From Sphingomonas sp. (GTDB taxonomy: Bacteria; Pseudomonadota; Alphaproteobacteria; Sphingomonadales; Sphingomonadaceae), in NCBI RefSeq assembly GCF_004799495.1, contig NZ_SSMY01000006.1:1-64000 (forward strand): a stretch of 64,000 nucleotides of DNA, read 5' to 3'. Shown one piece after another: positions 1 to 8,693 of the stretch. Numbering within the stretch: the first letter of the stretch is position 1; every line of letters begins with the position of its first letter. The notes beneath the pieces were generated by a model. It did no database searches, had not been told where the DNA came from, and worked only from the letters and a program-made list of their open reading frames with translations. Both the position numbers and the translations under genes were made by a program.

Positions 1-39
1 CCTCACTGTCCGCCCATCGTATTTGGGGGAGTCGTACAC

Positions 40-1869
40 ATGATCCGCACCGCCGTGGCGTCGAGCCTCGCGATCGCCCTGGTCCTGTCGGGCGCCGTCG
101 CGCTCGCCGGCAAGCCAGCCGCCCCGACCTCCGCCACCGCCGCCGATGCCGACAAGTTCGTCGCCGATGCGGAGAAAACGCTCGCCGACGCCTCGGTCGA
201 GGGCAACCAGATAGGCTGGGTCAACGCGACCTACATCACCGACGACACGGATGCGTTGGCGGCGCAAATCGGCGCCAAGCTGACCCTGCTCGGGGTCAAA
301 TATGCGAGCGAGGCGGCGAAGTACCAGAACGTTCCGGGCCTCTCGCCCGATACGAAGCGCAAGCTCGATATCCTGCGCAACGGCGTCACGCTCCCCGCGC
401 CGGCGCGCCCGGGCGCCGCGGACGAGCTGTCGCAGATCGCGACCAAGCTCCAGTCGGATTACGGCAAGGGTAAGGGCACGCTCGATGGCAAGCCGATCAA
501 CGGGTCGGACATCGAGGCCGCGATGGGCACGGTGCGCGATCCCGCCAGGCTGCAGGAGATGTGGACGAGCTGGAACGACAATGTCGGCGCGCCGTCGAAG
601 GACAGCTACGCGAAGATGGTCGGCATCGCCAACGAGGGCGCGAAGGAACTCGGCTATTCGGACGTCGGCGCGATGTGGCGCTCGGGCTACGACATGTCGC
701 CCGAGGAATTCGCGAAGATGACCGACCGGCTGTGGAAGCAGGTCGAGCCGCTCTACCTGTCGCTTCACACTTATGTCCGCTGGAAGCTCAACGAGAAATA
801 CGGCGACGCGGTTCAGCCCAAGACCGGCCCGATCCGCGCCGACCTGCTCGGCAACATGTGGGCGCAGGAATGGGGCAACGTCTACGATATCGTCGCGCCG
901 AGGGGGGCGGGCGATATCGGGTACGACACCGGTGCATTGCTCCAGGCGAAGAATTACGACGCGATCAAGATGGTGAAGGCGGCCGAGGGTTTCTATTCCT
1001 CGCTTGGCTTCGCGCAGCTGCCGCCGACGTTCTGGACGCGCTCGCAATTCACCAAGCCCGCCGACCGCGAGGTGGTGTGCCATGCCTCGGCTTGGGACAT
1101 CGACAACAAGCAGGATATCCGGGTCAAGACGTGCCTGAAAGTCAACGCCGACGATTTCGTGACGATCCACCACGAACTGGGGCATAACTATTATCAGCGC
1201 GCGTATATGAACCAGCCGTTCCTGTACGAGAATGGCGCGAACGACGGATTCCACGAGGCGATCGGCGATTTCGTAGCGCTGTCTATCACGCCCAATTATC
1301 TCGTCCAGATCGGGCTGCTCGATCCGGCGAAGGTGCCGAGCGCGGACAAGGACACCGGGCTGTTGCTGCGCCAGGCGATGGACAAGGTCGCGTTCCTGCC
1401 GTTCGGGCTGCTCGTCGACAAATGGCGTTGGGGCGTGTTCTCGGGCGCGATCAAGCCCGACAATTATCAGGGCGCGTGGGACGCGCTCAGGCTGCAATAT
1501 CAAGGGATCAAGCCGCCGGTGGCGCGCGACGCGACGCGGTTCGACGCGGGCGCAAAATACCATATCCCCGCCAACACGCCGTACATGCGTTATTTCCTCG
1601 CACGTCTGCTCCAGTTCCAATTCTATCAGGCGGCGTGCAAGCAGGCCGGCTGGACCGGGCCGCTGCACCGCTGTTCCTTCTATGGAAACAAGCAGGTGGG
1701 CGCGAATCTTCAGAAGATGCTCGAAATGGGCCAGTCGAAGCCATGGCCCGACGCGCTGCAAGCATTCACCGGCAGCCGCGAGATTTCGGGGCAGGCACTG
1801 GTGGATTATTTCGCGCCGCTCAAAACGTGGCTCGATCAACAGAACAAGGGGAAACCGAGCGGATGGTAA
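40..1869 (+). CDS. M2 family peptidyl-dipeptidase (ACE-like), secreted
   Basis: Zinc dipeptidyl-carboxypeptidase of the angiotensin-converting-enzyme family, expected to trim dipeptides from peptide C-termini in the periplasm. The 609 residues match the usual bacterial M2 length. A signal peptide covers about residues 1-23 (hydrophobic LAIALVLSGAVALAG). The zinc motif HELGH lies at residues 378-382, and the third ligand Glu406 (in GFHEAIGD) sits 28 residues after the first His, as in ACE. A GGGGGAG Shine-Dalgarno at about 26-32 supports the ATG start. The stop overlaps the start of the following SIMPL gene, so the two are probably co-translated. The family call is firm; the physiological substrate is unknown. 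Confidence 0.93.
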   Translation: MIRTAVASSLAIALVLSGAVALAGKPAAPTSATAADADKFVADAEKTLADASVEGNQIGWVNATYITDDTDALAAQIGAKLTLLGVKYASEAAKYQNVPGLSPDTKRKLDILRNGVTLPAPARPGAADELSQIATKLQSDYGKGKGTLDGKPINGSDIEAAMGTVRDPARLQEMWTSWNDNVGAPSKDSYAKMVGIANEGAKELGYSDVGAMWRSGYDMSPEEFAKMTDRLWKQVEPLYLSLHTYVRWKLNEKYGDAVQPKTGPIRADLLGNMWAQEWGNVYDIVAPRGAGDIGYDTGALLQAKNYDAIKMVKAAEGFYSSLGFAQLPPTFWTRSQFTKPADREVVCHASAWDIDNKQDIRVKTCLKVNADDFVTIHHELGHNYYQRAYMNQPFLYENGANDGFHEAIGDFVALSITPNYLVQIGLLDPAKVPSADKDTGLLLRQAMDKVAFLPFGLLVDKWRWGVFSGAIKPDNYQGAWDALRLQYQGIKPPVARDATRFDAGAKYHIPANTPYMRYFLARLLQFQFYQAACKQAGWTGPLHRCSFYGNKQVGANLQKMLEMGQSKPWPDALQAFTGSREISGQALVDYFAPLKTWLDQQNKGKPSGW

Positions 1870-2567
1870 TGGCACCTATGTGGCTGGCGCTCGCGCTGGC
1901 GAGCCCGGCGAACGGTCCGGTAACGGTCGAAGTCGTCGCAGTCGGGCATGTCGACGCGCCCGCGACAAAGTTCGTGCTGGCGATCGACCTGACCGCGAGC
2001 GGCGATACCGAAGACAAGGCCAAGGACGCGCTGGCCAAGCGCAAGGCGGCGTTGCTCCAGCAACTGACCGCGGCGGGCGCGACGTTGGTGCCCGAAGAGC
2101 CGGGCACGGTGAAGACCGCGCCCGTCGTGCTATCCGACATGATGACCGCCGACGACAAGACGAAGTCGACCGAGGAGAAACCGAGCGCGTCGGAAAACTT
2201 CTCGGTCCAGGCGCCGACCCGCGCCGCGATCACCGCCGCGCAAGCCATCGTCGGCAAGACCGAGGGCGCCAGCGCCGACCAGCCGCCGCTCAGCTCGATC
2301 GGCGACACGTCGGTCGCGGCGCGCGCGGCCAAGCGCGATGCGATCGCCAAGGCCAAGCTCGATGCGCAGAACTATGCCGACGAACTGGGCTATTCGGGCG
2401 CGACCGTCGTCAGCGTGAGCGAACGCGGCGATATCGGCACCTTGTTCACGTTCGGCATGTCGATGGCGGCACGCGGCCCCAAGAGCATCTTCGAGCCGTC
2501 GCGCGGCGACACCGTGCCGATCGACGTCGCCGTGACGGTGACGTTCCGCCTCGACGGCCGGAAATGA
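1863..2567 (+). CDS. SIMPL (DUF541) domain secreted protein
   Basis: A 234-residue protein of the SIMPL/DUF541 kind, a family of envelope proteins without a settled biochemical role. The N-terminus is a short hydrophobic leader (MWLALALASPANG) followed by VTVEVVAVGHVDAPATKF, the usual opening strand of the domain. The C-terminal half has the typical helix AKRDAIAKAKLDAQNYADEL followed by a GYSGATVVSVSE strand. The ATG at 1863 lies inside the last codons of the M2 peptidase gene with an AAGGGGA ribosome-binding site ten bases upstream; ATG at 1869 is an alternative. The overlap implies coupling to the peptidase. Family assignment comes from the pattern and is moderately sure. Confidence 0.75.
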   Translation: MVMAPMWLALALASPANGPVTVEVVAVGHVDAPATKFVLAIDLTASGDTEDKAKDALAKRKAALLQQLTAAGATLVPEEPGTVKTAPVVLSDMMTADDKTKSTEEKPSASENFSVQAPTRAAITAAQAIVGKTEGASADQPPLSSIGDTSVAARAAKRDAIAKAKLDAQNYADELGYSGATVVSVSERGDIGTLFTFGMSMAARGPKSIFEPSRGDTVPIDVAVTVTFRLDGRK

Positions 2568-2576
2568 TCGCCTGAG

Positions 2577-2600
2577 GGCGCCGGGGCGGACCCCGGCGCC
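2577..2600. terminator. GC-rich hairpin between convergent genes
   Basis: A perfect 10-bp stem (GGCGCCGGGG / CCCCGGCGCC) with a CGGA loop lies between the stop of the SIMPL gene and the stop of the converging Lys/Ala-rich gene. There is no T-run, so intrinsic termination is plausible but unproven. Confidence 0.5.
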
Positions 2601-2603
2601 GCT

Positions 2604-3104
2604 CTAGTTGCTGTTCCCCGAGAAGAACGCCGCGATGCTGGCGAGCAATCCGCGCGGCTTCTCGCGTTGCGGCGGTGCACTGGGCTTGGATGCGGCCGGA
2701 GCCGGCGTCGGTGCGGGAGCCGGGGCGGGGGTCGGCGCTGCGGGTGCCGCCGGAGCAGCAGGAGCGGCGGCCGGTTTCGGCGCAGGCTTCGGCTTAGGCG
2801 CGGCCTTTGGTGCGGCCGATTTCGGCTTTGCCGCCGTCTTGGGCTTGGCCGTGGCCTTCGGTTTGGCTGACGATTCCGCCTTGGCAGCGGTGGCCGCCGC
2901 CGGTTTCGCGGCCGCCGACTTTGCGGGTGCCTTGGCCTTGGGAGCGGCTTTGGTCTTCGGGGTCGTCGCGGCAGCCGCGCCGGTGGCCTTGGCGACGGGC
3001 TTGGCCGCGGCCTTGCGCTTCGCGGGCGCCTTCGCGGCTGCCGGCTTCGCCGCAGCGGTTTTCGTTTTGGGCTTGGTGGTCGTCTTCTTCGGAGTCGTCG
3101 CCAT
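2604..3104 (-). CDS. Lys/Ala/Pro-rich histone H1-like protein
   Basis: A 166-residue low-complexity protein. Residues 1-110 are built almost entirely of K, A, P and T in PKTK, AAKPAAAK and PAKRKAAAK units that resemble histone H1 or AlgP tails. Residues 110-140 are a Pro/Ala linker. The last 20 residues (about PRGLLASIAAFFSGNSN) form a conserved-looking amphipathic end. The basic repeats would suit DNA or polyanion binding, but no folded domain is visible, so the function is unknown. It faces the SIMPL gene and lies downstream of amn on the same strand, 80 bp away. Another Lys/Ala-rich gene sits on the far side of amn. The long opposite-strand Gly/Ala ORF here is a shadow. Confidence 0.7.
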   Translation of the reverse strand: MATTPKKTTTKPKTKTAAAKPAAAKAPAKRKAAAKPVAKATGAAAATTPKTKAAPKAKAPAKSAAAKPAAATAAKAESSAKPKATAKPKTAAKPKSAAPKAAPKPKPAPKPAAAPAAPAAPAAPTPAPAPAPTPAPAASKPSAPPQREKPRGLLASIAAFFSGNSN

Positions 3105-3183
3105 CGGTCGTTCCCTGTTCTACGTCACGCCAAGTATTTCACCGGCCAACGCATAACAGATCGTTTCGTTGCCGTGCCAGCCC

Positions 3184-4635
3184 TTACCGGAACGGAGGCT
3201 CGTTGAATGCGCGGAGCTTGCGACTATGCAGCTTGGCGCCTTCGAGGCGGAGTTCCTCGCAGGTCTGGATGCCGATCCGCATATGCTCGTTGATCGCGCG
3301 CTCGTAGAACCGGTTGGCCTGGCCGGGAAGCTTGAGCTCGCCGTGCAGCGGCTTGTCCGACACACAGAGTAGAGTGCCGTAGGGCACGCGGAAGCGGTAT
3401 CCCTGCGCGGCGATGGTGGCGCTTTCCATGTCGATCCCGACCGCGCGGCTGAGCGAAAAGCGCAGCGCCGATTGGGTGTAGCGCAGCTCCCAGTTACGGT
3501 CGTCGGTGGTGACGATCGTGCCGGTGCGCAGGCGGCGCTTGAGATCCTCGCCCGACTGGCCGCTGATCACTTCCGCCGCGCGTGCCATCGCGACCTGCAC
3601 TTCGGCGATCGCGGGCACCGGGATTTCGGGCGGCAGCACGTCGTCCAGGACATGGTCGTCGCGCAGATAGGCGTGCGCCAGGACGTAGTCGCCGATCCGC
3701 TGGCTAGGGCGCAGCCCGCCGCAATGTCCGATCATCAGCCATGCCTCGGGGCGGAGCACCGCGAGGTGGTCGCAGATCGTCTTCGCATTGGACGGGCCGA
3801 CGCCGATATTGACCAGGGTGATGCCGGTGTGGTCGTCGGCCATCAGGTGATAGGCCGGCATCTGGTGCCGCCGCCATGCGCCGGTGTCCGCCAGCGCCGC
3901 CTCGATATCGTCGCCCGCACGCAGCAGCACGCCGCCCGCCCCCGACAGCGCGGTGAAGCGGCTCGGCGTGCCGTCCTGGCCGGGGCTGAGCTGGTCGAAC
4001 GCCCAGCGGACGAATTCATCGACGTAGCGGTGGTAGTTGGTGAACAGGACGTAGCGCTGGACGTGCTCGGGCGGGGTGCCGGTATAGTGCCGCAGCCGCG
4101 CGAGGCTGAAATCGGTGCGCAGCCCGTCGAACAAGGCGAGCGGGCGCGCTTCGTTCGGGGTCGGCATGCCATCGGCGATCTCGTCGCCGATATGCGCCAG
4201 TTCGGTCGCCGGGAACCAGCGCGCCAGTTCGAGCGCGGACACTTCGTCGAGGCTCAGCGCGTGGCCGGGATCGAGCACGTAGGGGAAGGGGATTTCCTGC
4301 CGGCCCGGCACCGCTGTCACGGTGACCTCGTAATCCTCCATCAACAGCGTCAGCTGATCGGTGAGGTAATCGGCGAAGATCGCCGGCTTGGTCACGCTGA
4401 TGCGGTAATCGCCGGCCTCGCTCAGCCGCCCGAACGAGCGCAGCGGCGTGGGACGACCGCTTTCGCCGTTATAGGTGAGCCGGATTTCGGGATAGGCGAA
4501 CGACCCGTCGGTGCGCATTGCCGGGTCGGGCGTTTTGCCGGTGGTGAGATAGTCGGTCAGCGCCTGTTGCAGGCGGCCAACGGAAGCGGTGTAGAGCCGA
4601 TTGAGCTCGGCGACGATATCGGAAGCCTGCGTCAT
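3184..4635 (-). CDS. amn: AMP nucleosidase
   Basis: Cleaves AMP to adenine and ribose 5-phosphate in the cytoplasm, thereby tuning the adenylate pool. The 483-residue length matches bacterial Amn. The N-terminal Amn-specific domain (TYNGESGRPTPLRSFGRLSE, PFPYVLDPG) is followed by the nucleoside-phosphorylase-like domain with NIGVGPSNAKTICDHLAVLRP, MIGHCGGLRPSQRIGDYVLA and a VGIDMESATIAAQGYRFRVP substrate-binding stretch. An AGGAG lies immediately before the ATG. The adenine it releases could feed the adenine-deaminase-type enzyme encoded at about 51 kb. Assignment is firm. Confidence 0.95.
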   Translation of the reverse strand: MTQASDIVAELNRLYTASVGRLQQALTDYLTTGKTPDPAMRTDGSFAYPEIRLTYNGESGRPTPLRSFGRLSEAGDYRISVTKPAIFADYLTDQLTLLMEDYEVTVTAVPGRQEIPFPYVLDPGHALSLDEVSALELARWFPATELAHIGDEIADGMPTPNEARPLALFDGLRTDFSLARLRHYTGTPPEHVQRYVLFTNYHRYVDEFVRWAFDQLSPGQDGTPSRFTALSGAGGVLLRAGDDIEAALADTGAWRRHQMPAYHLMADDHTGITLVNIGVGPSNAKTICDHLAVLRPEAWLMIGHCGGLRPSQRIGDYVLAHAYLRDDHVLDDVLPPEIPVPAIAEVQVAMARAAEVISGQSGEDLKRRLRTGTIVTTDDRNWELRYTQSALRFSLSRAVGIDMESATIAAQGYRFRVPYGTLLCVSDKPLHGELKLPGQANRFYERAINEHMRIGIQTCEELRLEGAKLHSRKLRAFNEPPFR

Positions 4636-4680
4636 CTCCTGCGGCTAAAGCAGGAGAGTGACGCTGGCAAGTCGGAGGCG

Positions 4681-5085
4681 TTACGACTTCTTGGGCGCGG
4701 GCTTGCGCGCGGCTGGTTTGCGGGCCGCCGGTTTGCGCGCGGCGGTAGCGGTCCTGGGCTTCGCCGCCGCCTTCTTGCCCGACTTGATCTTGCTCGCGGC
4801 ATAGGCGCCACCGGCGATCGTCGCGGCCGCCCCGACCGCGACACCTGCGGCGACTTTCGGGTTGTTCTTCGCTGCCTTGACGGTCTTGGTCACCCCGTCG
4901 CCGATCGCGCCCTGCGCCTTGGCGAGCAGCGCGGCCGCCTCCTTCTGCGCACGGTCGAGCAGCGCAGTGGCCTCCTTCTGCGCGCGGGCGAGGAGCTTTT
5001 CGGCATCGATCCAGTGCTTGCCCGCGGCCGGTTTCGCGGCGGGCTTGGCGCGGGCGGGGGTGGTCGGCTTCTTGGCGGCGGCCAT
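4681..5085 (-). CDS. Lys/Ala-rich protein with repeat coiled coil and hydrophobic segment
   Basis: A 134-residue protein not assignable to a named family. It has a basic N-terminus, then three near-repeats of the type LLxRAQKEA (about residues 30-58) that would form an amphipathic helix or coiled coil. A Gly/Ala-rich hydrophobic stretch follows (GVAVGAAATIAGGAYAAS, about residues 81-98), then a very basic tail with ARKPAARKPAARKPAP repeats. This could be a membrane- or granule-associated, or nucleoid-binding, protein. A GGAG six to seven bases upstream supports the ATG. It lies just upstream of amn on the same strand with a 45-bp gap, so co-transcription is possible. Confidence 0.7.
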   Translation of the reverse strand: MAAAKKPTTPARAKPAAKPAAGKHWIDAEKLLARAQKEATALLDRAQKEAAALLAKAQGAIGDGVTKTVKAAKNNPKVAAGVAVGAAATIAGGAYAASKIKSGKKAAAKPRTATAARKPAARKPAARKPAPKKS

Positions 5086-5184
5086 CTTACATCTCCGATA
5101 GTGAAACGGTCATGGTCACGGAAACGCCAAGATTACACCAAGCGTTCCCGGACCGGGACCATTTTGTTTCGGATACGCGACGAC

Positions 5185-5667
5185 TCAGAGCTGTTCGAGC
5201 AGATGCTCGGCCGAACTGACCTTGAATTCGCCCGGCGCTTCGACGTTGAGCTCGGTCACCACGCCATTGTCGACGATCATCGAATAGCGCTGACTGCGCT
5301 CGCCGAGTCCGAACTTGCTGCCGTCCATCGTCAGCCCGACCGCCTTAGCGAACTCGCCGTTGCCATCGGCGAGCATCGTCACCTTGCCGTCAGACTCGTT
5401 CGCCTTGGCCCAGGCATTCATCACGAACGCGTCGTTGACGGAAGTGAAAGCGACCTCGTCGATGCCCTTGGCCTTCAACTCGTCGGCCTTGTCGAGAAAG
5501 CCGGGGAGGTGCCGCGCCGAGCAGGTCGGCGTGAACGCGCCCGGCACCGCGACGAGCGCGACCTTGCGACCGGCGAAGAATTCGTCGGAACTGAGCGCTT
5601 CCGGCCCGTTGTCGGTGGCCTTGACGATGGTGGTCGAGGGCAATTTGTCGCCGACGGAAACGGTCAT
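5185..5667 (-). CDS. Peroxiredoxin, Prx5-type (1-Cys)
   Basis: Thiol peroxidase reducing H2O2 or organic hydroperoxides in the cytosol. The 160-residue protein carries the Prx5 active-site motif VPGAFTPTCS with peroxidatic Cys49. No other cysteine is present, so reduction probably relies on glutathione, glutaredoxin or another external thiol. SAEHLLEQL is the typical C-terminus of this subgroup. An internal ATG at 5667 with GGGAGAAG upstream is preferred over a longer reading to 5700. It is divergent from yqgE across a 95-bp promoter region. No OxyR site was recognised by eye. Confidence 0.93.
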   Translation of the reverse strand: MTVSVGDKLPSTTIVKATDNGPEALSSDEFFAGRKVALVAVPGAFTPTCSARHLPGFLDKADELKAKGIDEVAFTSVNDAFVMNAWAKANESDGKVTMLADGNGEFAKAVGLTMDGSKFGLGERSQRYSMIVDNGVVTELNVEAPGEFKVSSAEHLLEQL

Positions 5668-5762
5668 GTCATCTTCTCCCAGAGAGTATCGTGAGCGCAC
5701 TTGGCATGCCGGGACGTAATTTCAAGCGGTGACGAAACGGGGTGACGGTCGTTACAGTGCAA

Positions 5763-6326
5763 ATGATGGAGTCCACGCGCTTTCTGGTCGGGCAGTTTCT
5801 TCTCGCGATGCCGGGGATCGGCGACCCGCGGTTCGAACAGGCGGTGATCGCGATGTGCGGGCATGATGAACAGGGTGCGATCGGCATCGGGATCGGCGCG
5901 CGGATCGCGGGGCTCGGGCTGCACGATGTGCTCGACCAGTTCGATATCGATCATGGCGCCGCGCCCGACGCTCCGGTGCATTTCGGCGGGCCGGTCGAGC
6001 CGCAGCGCGGCTTCGTGATCCACTCGAACGATTGGGGCGGGCAGGACACGATCGACGTCGCGGGCCGCTGGTCGCTGTCAGGCACGATCGACGTGCTGCG
6101 CGCGATTGCCGAGGGGGCAGGGCCGGCGCGGTGGATCGTCGCGCTCGGCTATGCCGGCTGGGGCGCGGGGCAGCTAGACGGCGAGATGCTGCGTCATGGC
6201 TGGTTCAACGTCGCCGCCGATACCGGGCTGCTCTACGACACCGGCGCGGACGAGCGCTGGGCGAAAGGATTCGCCAGCGCGGGGATCGACCCGCGGCTGC
6301 TCGCACCGGAGACGGGGACGGCGTGA
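5763..6326 (+). CDS. yqgE: YqgE/AlgH family protein (UPF0301)
   Basis: A 187-residue cytoplasmic protein of the UPF0301 family, whose molecular role is not settled. Recognisable features are LVGQFLLAMPGIGDPRFEQA near the N-terminus, PVHFGGPVEPQRGFVIHS in the middle, and GYAGWGAGQLDGEM near residue 140, all hallmarks of the family. Two adjacent ATG codons at 5763 and 5766 could start translation; neither has a strong Shine-Dalgarno. The 3' end overlaps the GTG of the GNAT gene by four bases (GTGA), suggesting coupling. Confidence 0.9.
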   Translation: MMESTRFLVGQFLLAMPGIGDPRFEQAVIAMCGHDEQGAIGIGIGARIAGLGLHDVLDQFDIDHGAAPDAPVHFGGPVEPQRGFVIHSNDWGGQDTIDVAGRWSLSGTIDVLRAIAEGAGPARWIVALGYAGWGAGQLDGEMLRHGWFNVAADTGLLYDTGADERWAKGFASAGIDPRLLAPETGTA

Positions 6327-7006
6327 GCCATCCGCTCGACCGCCCGGTATGGAATGCGCTGACGACTGGGTGGGCGCATCTCGCCGAGGGCGACGACCGG
6401 GCGTGGCGGCTGGATCGTGGGCATGGCGTGTTCGGTGCGGCGGCGGACCGGTCGGCGGACAGCCTCGCGGCGCTGGCGGCGCTCGTTCCGGACGACGGCG
6501 AATTGTGGATGGTGGAGCGTGCCGATTGGCCCGCGCCGCCCGGTCTCCACGTGGAACGCGCCGCCGGGCTGGTGCAGATGGTTTGCGAGCAGCTGACGCG
6601 CGCATCGCCGCCGGATTTCGACATCGTCAATCTGACAGAGGACGACGCGGATGAGATGCTCGCGCTGGCGACCTTGACCAAGCCCGGCCCCTATGTCCGC
6701 CACACCAATCGCCTCGGGCATTTCGTCGGCGTGCGGCGTGACGGTGCGTTGATCGCGATGGCGGGCGAGCGGATGAAACTCCCGGGCTGGACCGAAGTCA
6801 GCGCGGTCTGCACACACCCCGATCATCGCGGGCGCGGCTATGCCGGGGGGTTGATGCGGACGGTCGCGGCGCGGATGATTGCGCGGGGCGAGACGCCGTG
6901 GCTGACTTCGTATGCGACCAACGCCGGGGCGATCGCACTCTACGGGTCGCTCGGTTTCCGCCACCGCGCCGACATGACCGCGACCGTCCTCGTCCGAGAC
7001 ATATAA
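6323..7006 (+). CDS. GNAT family N-acetyltransferase (FR47-like)
   Basis: A 227-residue acetyl-CoA-dependent acyltransferase; substrate unknown. The C-terminal half has the GNAT core: [20 protein letters not shown] with the acetyl-CoA-binding Q/RxxGxG/A-like loop HRGRGYAG, then [19 protein letters not shown], typical of motif B and FR47-type enzymes. The N-terminal 110 residues look like a degenerate first GNAT lobe. The GTG start at 6323 overlaps the yqgE stop. The stop codon lies inside the palindrome that precedes ahcY, so the operator of the next gene begins within this reading frame. Confidence 0.85.
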   Translation: MSHPLDRPVWNALTTGWAHLAEGDDRAWRLDRGHGVFGAAADRSADSLAALAALVPDDGELWMVERADWPAPPGLHVERAAGLVQMVCEQLTRASPPDFDIVNLTEDDADEMLALATLTKPGPYVRHTNRLGHFVGVRRDGALIAMAGERMKLPGWTEVSAVCTHPDHRGRGYAGGLMRTVAARMIARGETPWLTSYATNAGAIALYGSLGFRHRADMTATVLVRDI

Positions 7007-7020
7007 AGAAATCTTTATAT
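7001..7020. promoter_or_regulatory. Palindromic operator upstream of ahcY (SahR-like candidate)
   Basis: Two perfect 9-bp arms, ATATAAAGA and TCTTTATAT, are separated by AA in an otherwise GC-rich region. The site is 68 bp before the ahcY GTG and overlaps the stop codon of the preceding gene. ArsR-family SahR regulators that sense S-adenosylhomocysteine bind AT-rich palindromes of this general kind before ahcY and met genes in Proteobacteria. The assignment to SahR is inference. Confidence 0.6.
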
Positions 7021-7088
7021 CCGTGTTGCAATCGACCGCGCCAGCCTGTAGGGCGCGCGGCATCGATCCATTTGCGGAGAATTTTGAC

Positions 7089-8495
7089 GTGGCCACCGTG
7101 CTCGACCGTACGACCGATTATGTCGTGAAAGACATTTCCCTCGCCGATTTCGGCCGCGCGGAGATCAACATCGCCGAGACCGAAATGCCCGGCCTGATGG
7201 CGCTGCGCGAGGAATTCGGGAGCGCCCAGCCGCTCAAGGGCGCGCGGATCACGGGTTCGCTCCACATGACGATCCAGACCGCCGTGCTGATCGAGACGCT
7301 GACCGCGCTCGGCGCCAAGGTGCGCTGGGCGACGTGCAACATCTTCTCGACCCAGGACCACGCCGCCGCCGCGATCGCCGCGACCGGCGTACCGGTGTTC
7401 GCGATCAAGGGTGAGAGCCTGGCCGAGTACTGGGACTATGTCGGCTCGATCTTCGATTGGGGTGACGAGACCTGCAACATGATCCTCGACGACGGCGGCG
7501 ACGCGACGATGTTCGCTTTGTGGGGCGCCAAGCTCGAGGCCGGCCAGTCGTTCGCCGAGCCCGAGAACGATGAAGAGGTCGAGATGCAGCGCGCGGTGAA
7601 GGAATTCATCAAGCGCAAGCCCGGTTACCTCACCGAGACGGTCAAGAACATCAAGGGCGTGTCGGAGGAGACCACCACGGGCGTCCATCGCCTGTACGCG
7701 ATCGCCAAGAAGGGTGAGCTGCCATTCCCGGCGATCAACGTCAACGACAGCGTGACCAAGTCGAAGTTCGATAACCTCTACGGCTGCAAGGAGAGCCTCG
7801 TCGACGCGATCCGCCGCGGCACCGACGTGATGCTCGCGGGCAAGGTCGCGTGCGTCGCTGGCTTCGGCGACGTCGGCAAAGGCTCGGCGGCTAGCTTACG
7901 CAACGGCGGCGCGCGCGTGCTGGTGACCGAGATCGACCCGATCTGCGCGCTGCAAGCGGCGATGGAGGGTTACGAGGTCGTGACGATGGAAGAGGCGGTG
8001 CAGCGCGCCGACATCTTCTGCACCGCGACGGGCAATGCCGACGTCATCACCGCCGAGCACATGGCTGGCATGAAGAACATGGCGATCGTCTGCAACATCG
8101 GCCACTTCGACAGCGAGATCCAGATTTCGGGCCTGTCGAACTACAAGTGGACCGAGGTGAAGCCGCAGGTCGACCTGGTCGAGTTCCCCGATGGCAAGCA
8201 GATCATCATCCTGTCAAAGGGCCGACTGGTGAACCTTGGCAACGCAACCGGCCACCCGTCGTTCGTGATGTCGTCGAGCTTCACCAACCAGACGCTGGCG
8301 CAGATCGAGTTGTTCACCAAGGCGGACCAATACAATAATGACGTGTACGTCCTCCCGAAGCATCTCGACGAGAAGGTCGCCGAGCTGCACCTCGAAAAGC
8401 TAGGCGTGAAGCTGACCAAGCTCTCGCAGAAACAGGCGGACTATATCGGCGTGCCGGTCGAAGGGCCGTTCAAGCCGGACCACTACCGCTACTGA
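7089..8495 (+). CDS. ahcY: Adenosylhomocysteinase (S-adenosylhomocysteine hydrolase)
   Basis: NAD-dependent cytosolic enzyme that splits S-adenosylhomocysteine into adenosine and homocysteine and so relieves methyltransferase product inhibition. The 468-residue chain starts [20 protein letters not shown]. It contains the substrate-domain motifs [16 protein letters not shown] and [20 protein letters not shown], the NAD-binding [12 protein letters not shown], and the C-terminal KPDHYRY. GTG at 7089 is chosen because CGGAGAA lies seven to eight bases upstream and because it gives the family length; an upstream start at 7023 would run through the leader. It follows a 9-bp-arm palindrome and ends before a strong terminator. 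Confidence 0.97.
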   Translation: MATVLDRTTDYVVKDISLADFGRAEINIAETEMPGLMALREEFGSAQPLKGARITGSLHMTIQTAVLIETLTALGAKVRWATCNIFSTQDHAAAAIAATGVPVFAIKGESLAEYWDYVGSIFDWGDETCNMILDDGGDATMFALWGAKLEAGQSFAEPENDEEVEMQRAVKEFIKRKPGYLTETVKNIKGVSEETTTGVHRLYAIAKKGELPFPAINVNDSVTKSKFDNLYGCKESLVDAIRRGTDVMLAGKVACVAGFGDVGKGSAASLRNGGARVLVTEIDPICALQAAMEGYEVVTMEEAVQRADIFCTATGNADVITAEHMAGMKNMAIVCNIGHFDSEIQISGLSNYKWTEVKPQVDLVEFPDGKQIIILSKGRLVNLGNATGHPSFVMSSSFTNQTLAQIELFTKADQYNNDVYVLPKHLDEKVAELHLEKLGVKLTKLSQKQADYIGVPVEGPFKPDHYRY

Positions 8496-8521
8496 TCGCA
8501 GCGCACGGCTGCCGAAAAATG

Positions 8522-8553
8522 CCGCGTCCGGGTCAACCGGGCGCGGTTTTTTT
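8522..8553 (+). terminator. Rho-independent terminator of ahcY
   Basis: A 10-bp stem CCGCGTCCGG / CCGGGCGCGG (one G-T pair) with loop GTCAA is followed by seven T residues at 8547-8553. It lies 26 bp after the ahcY stop. Confidence 0.92.
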
Positions 8554-8693
8554 GTTGCTCGTTTGCAACGCTTTGAGATTTTGCCGCGAGAGAGATTGCC
8601 AATAGGTCAGCTTGCGTGTCTTAGTCTGACCGTCGCGGAGGGGCGGCATACGGGGACCGTGGGGACGGTCCGGAGGCAAAAAAGGGGCCTATA

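Noticed and set aside
2608..3156. A plus-strand Gly/Ala-rich ORF opposite the Lys/Ala-rich gene
   Set aside because: It mirrors the repeat composition of the antisense gene and has no start signal; not a separate gene.
3472..5694. A 740-residue plus-strand ORF over amn and its neighbours
   Set aside because: It crosses several well-supported minus-strand genes and has no family signature.
7007..7088. A riboswitch of the SAH type in the ahcY leader
   Set aside because: The 82-nt leader is short and shows no recognisable aptamer pairing; the palindrome explains the regulation better.
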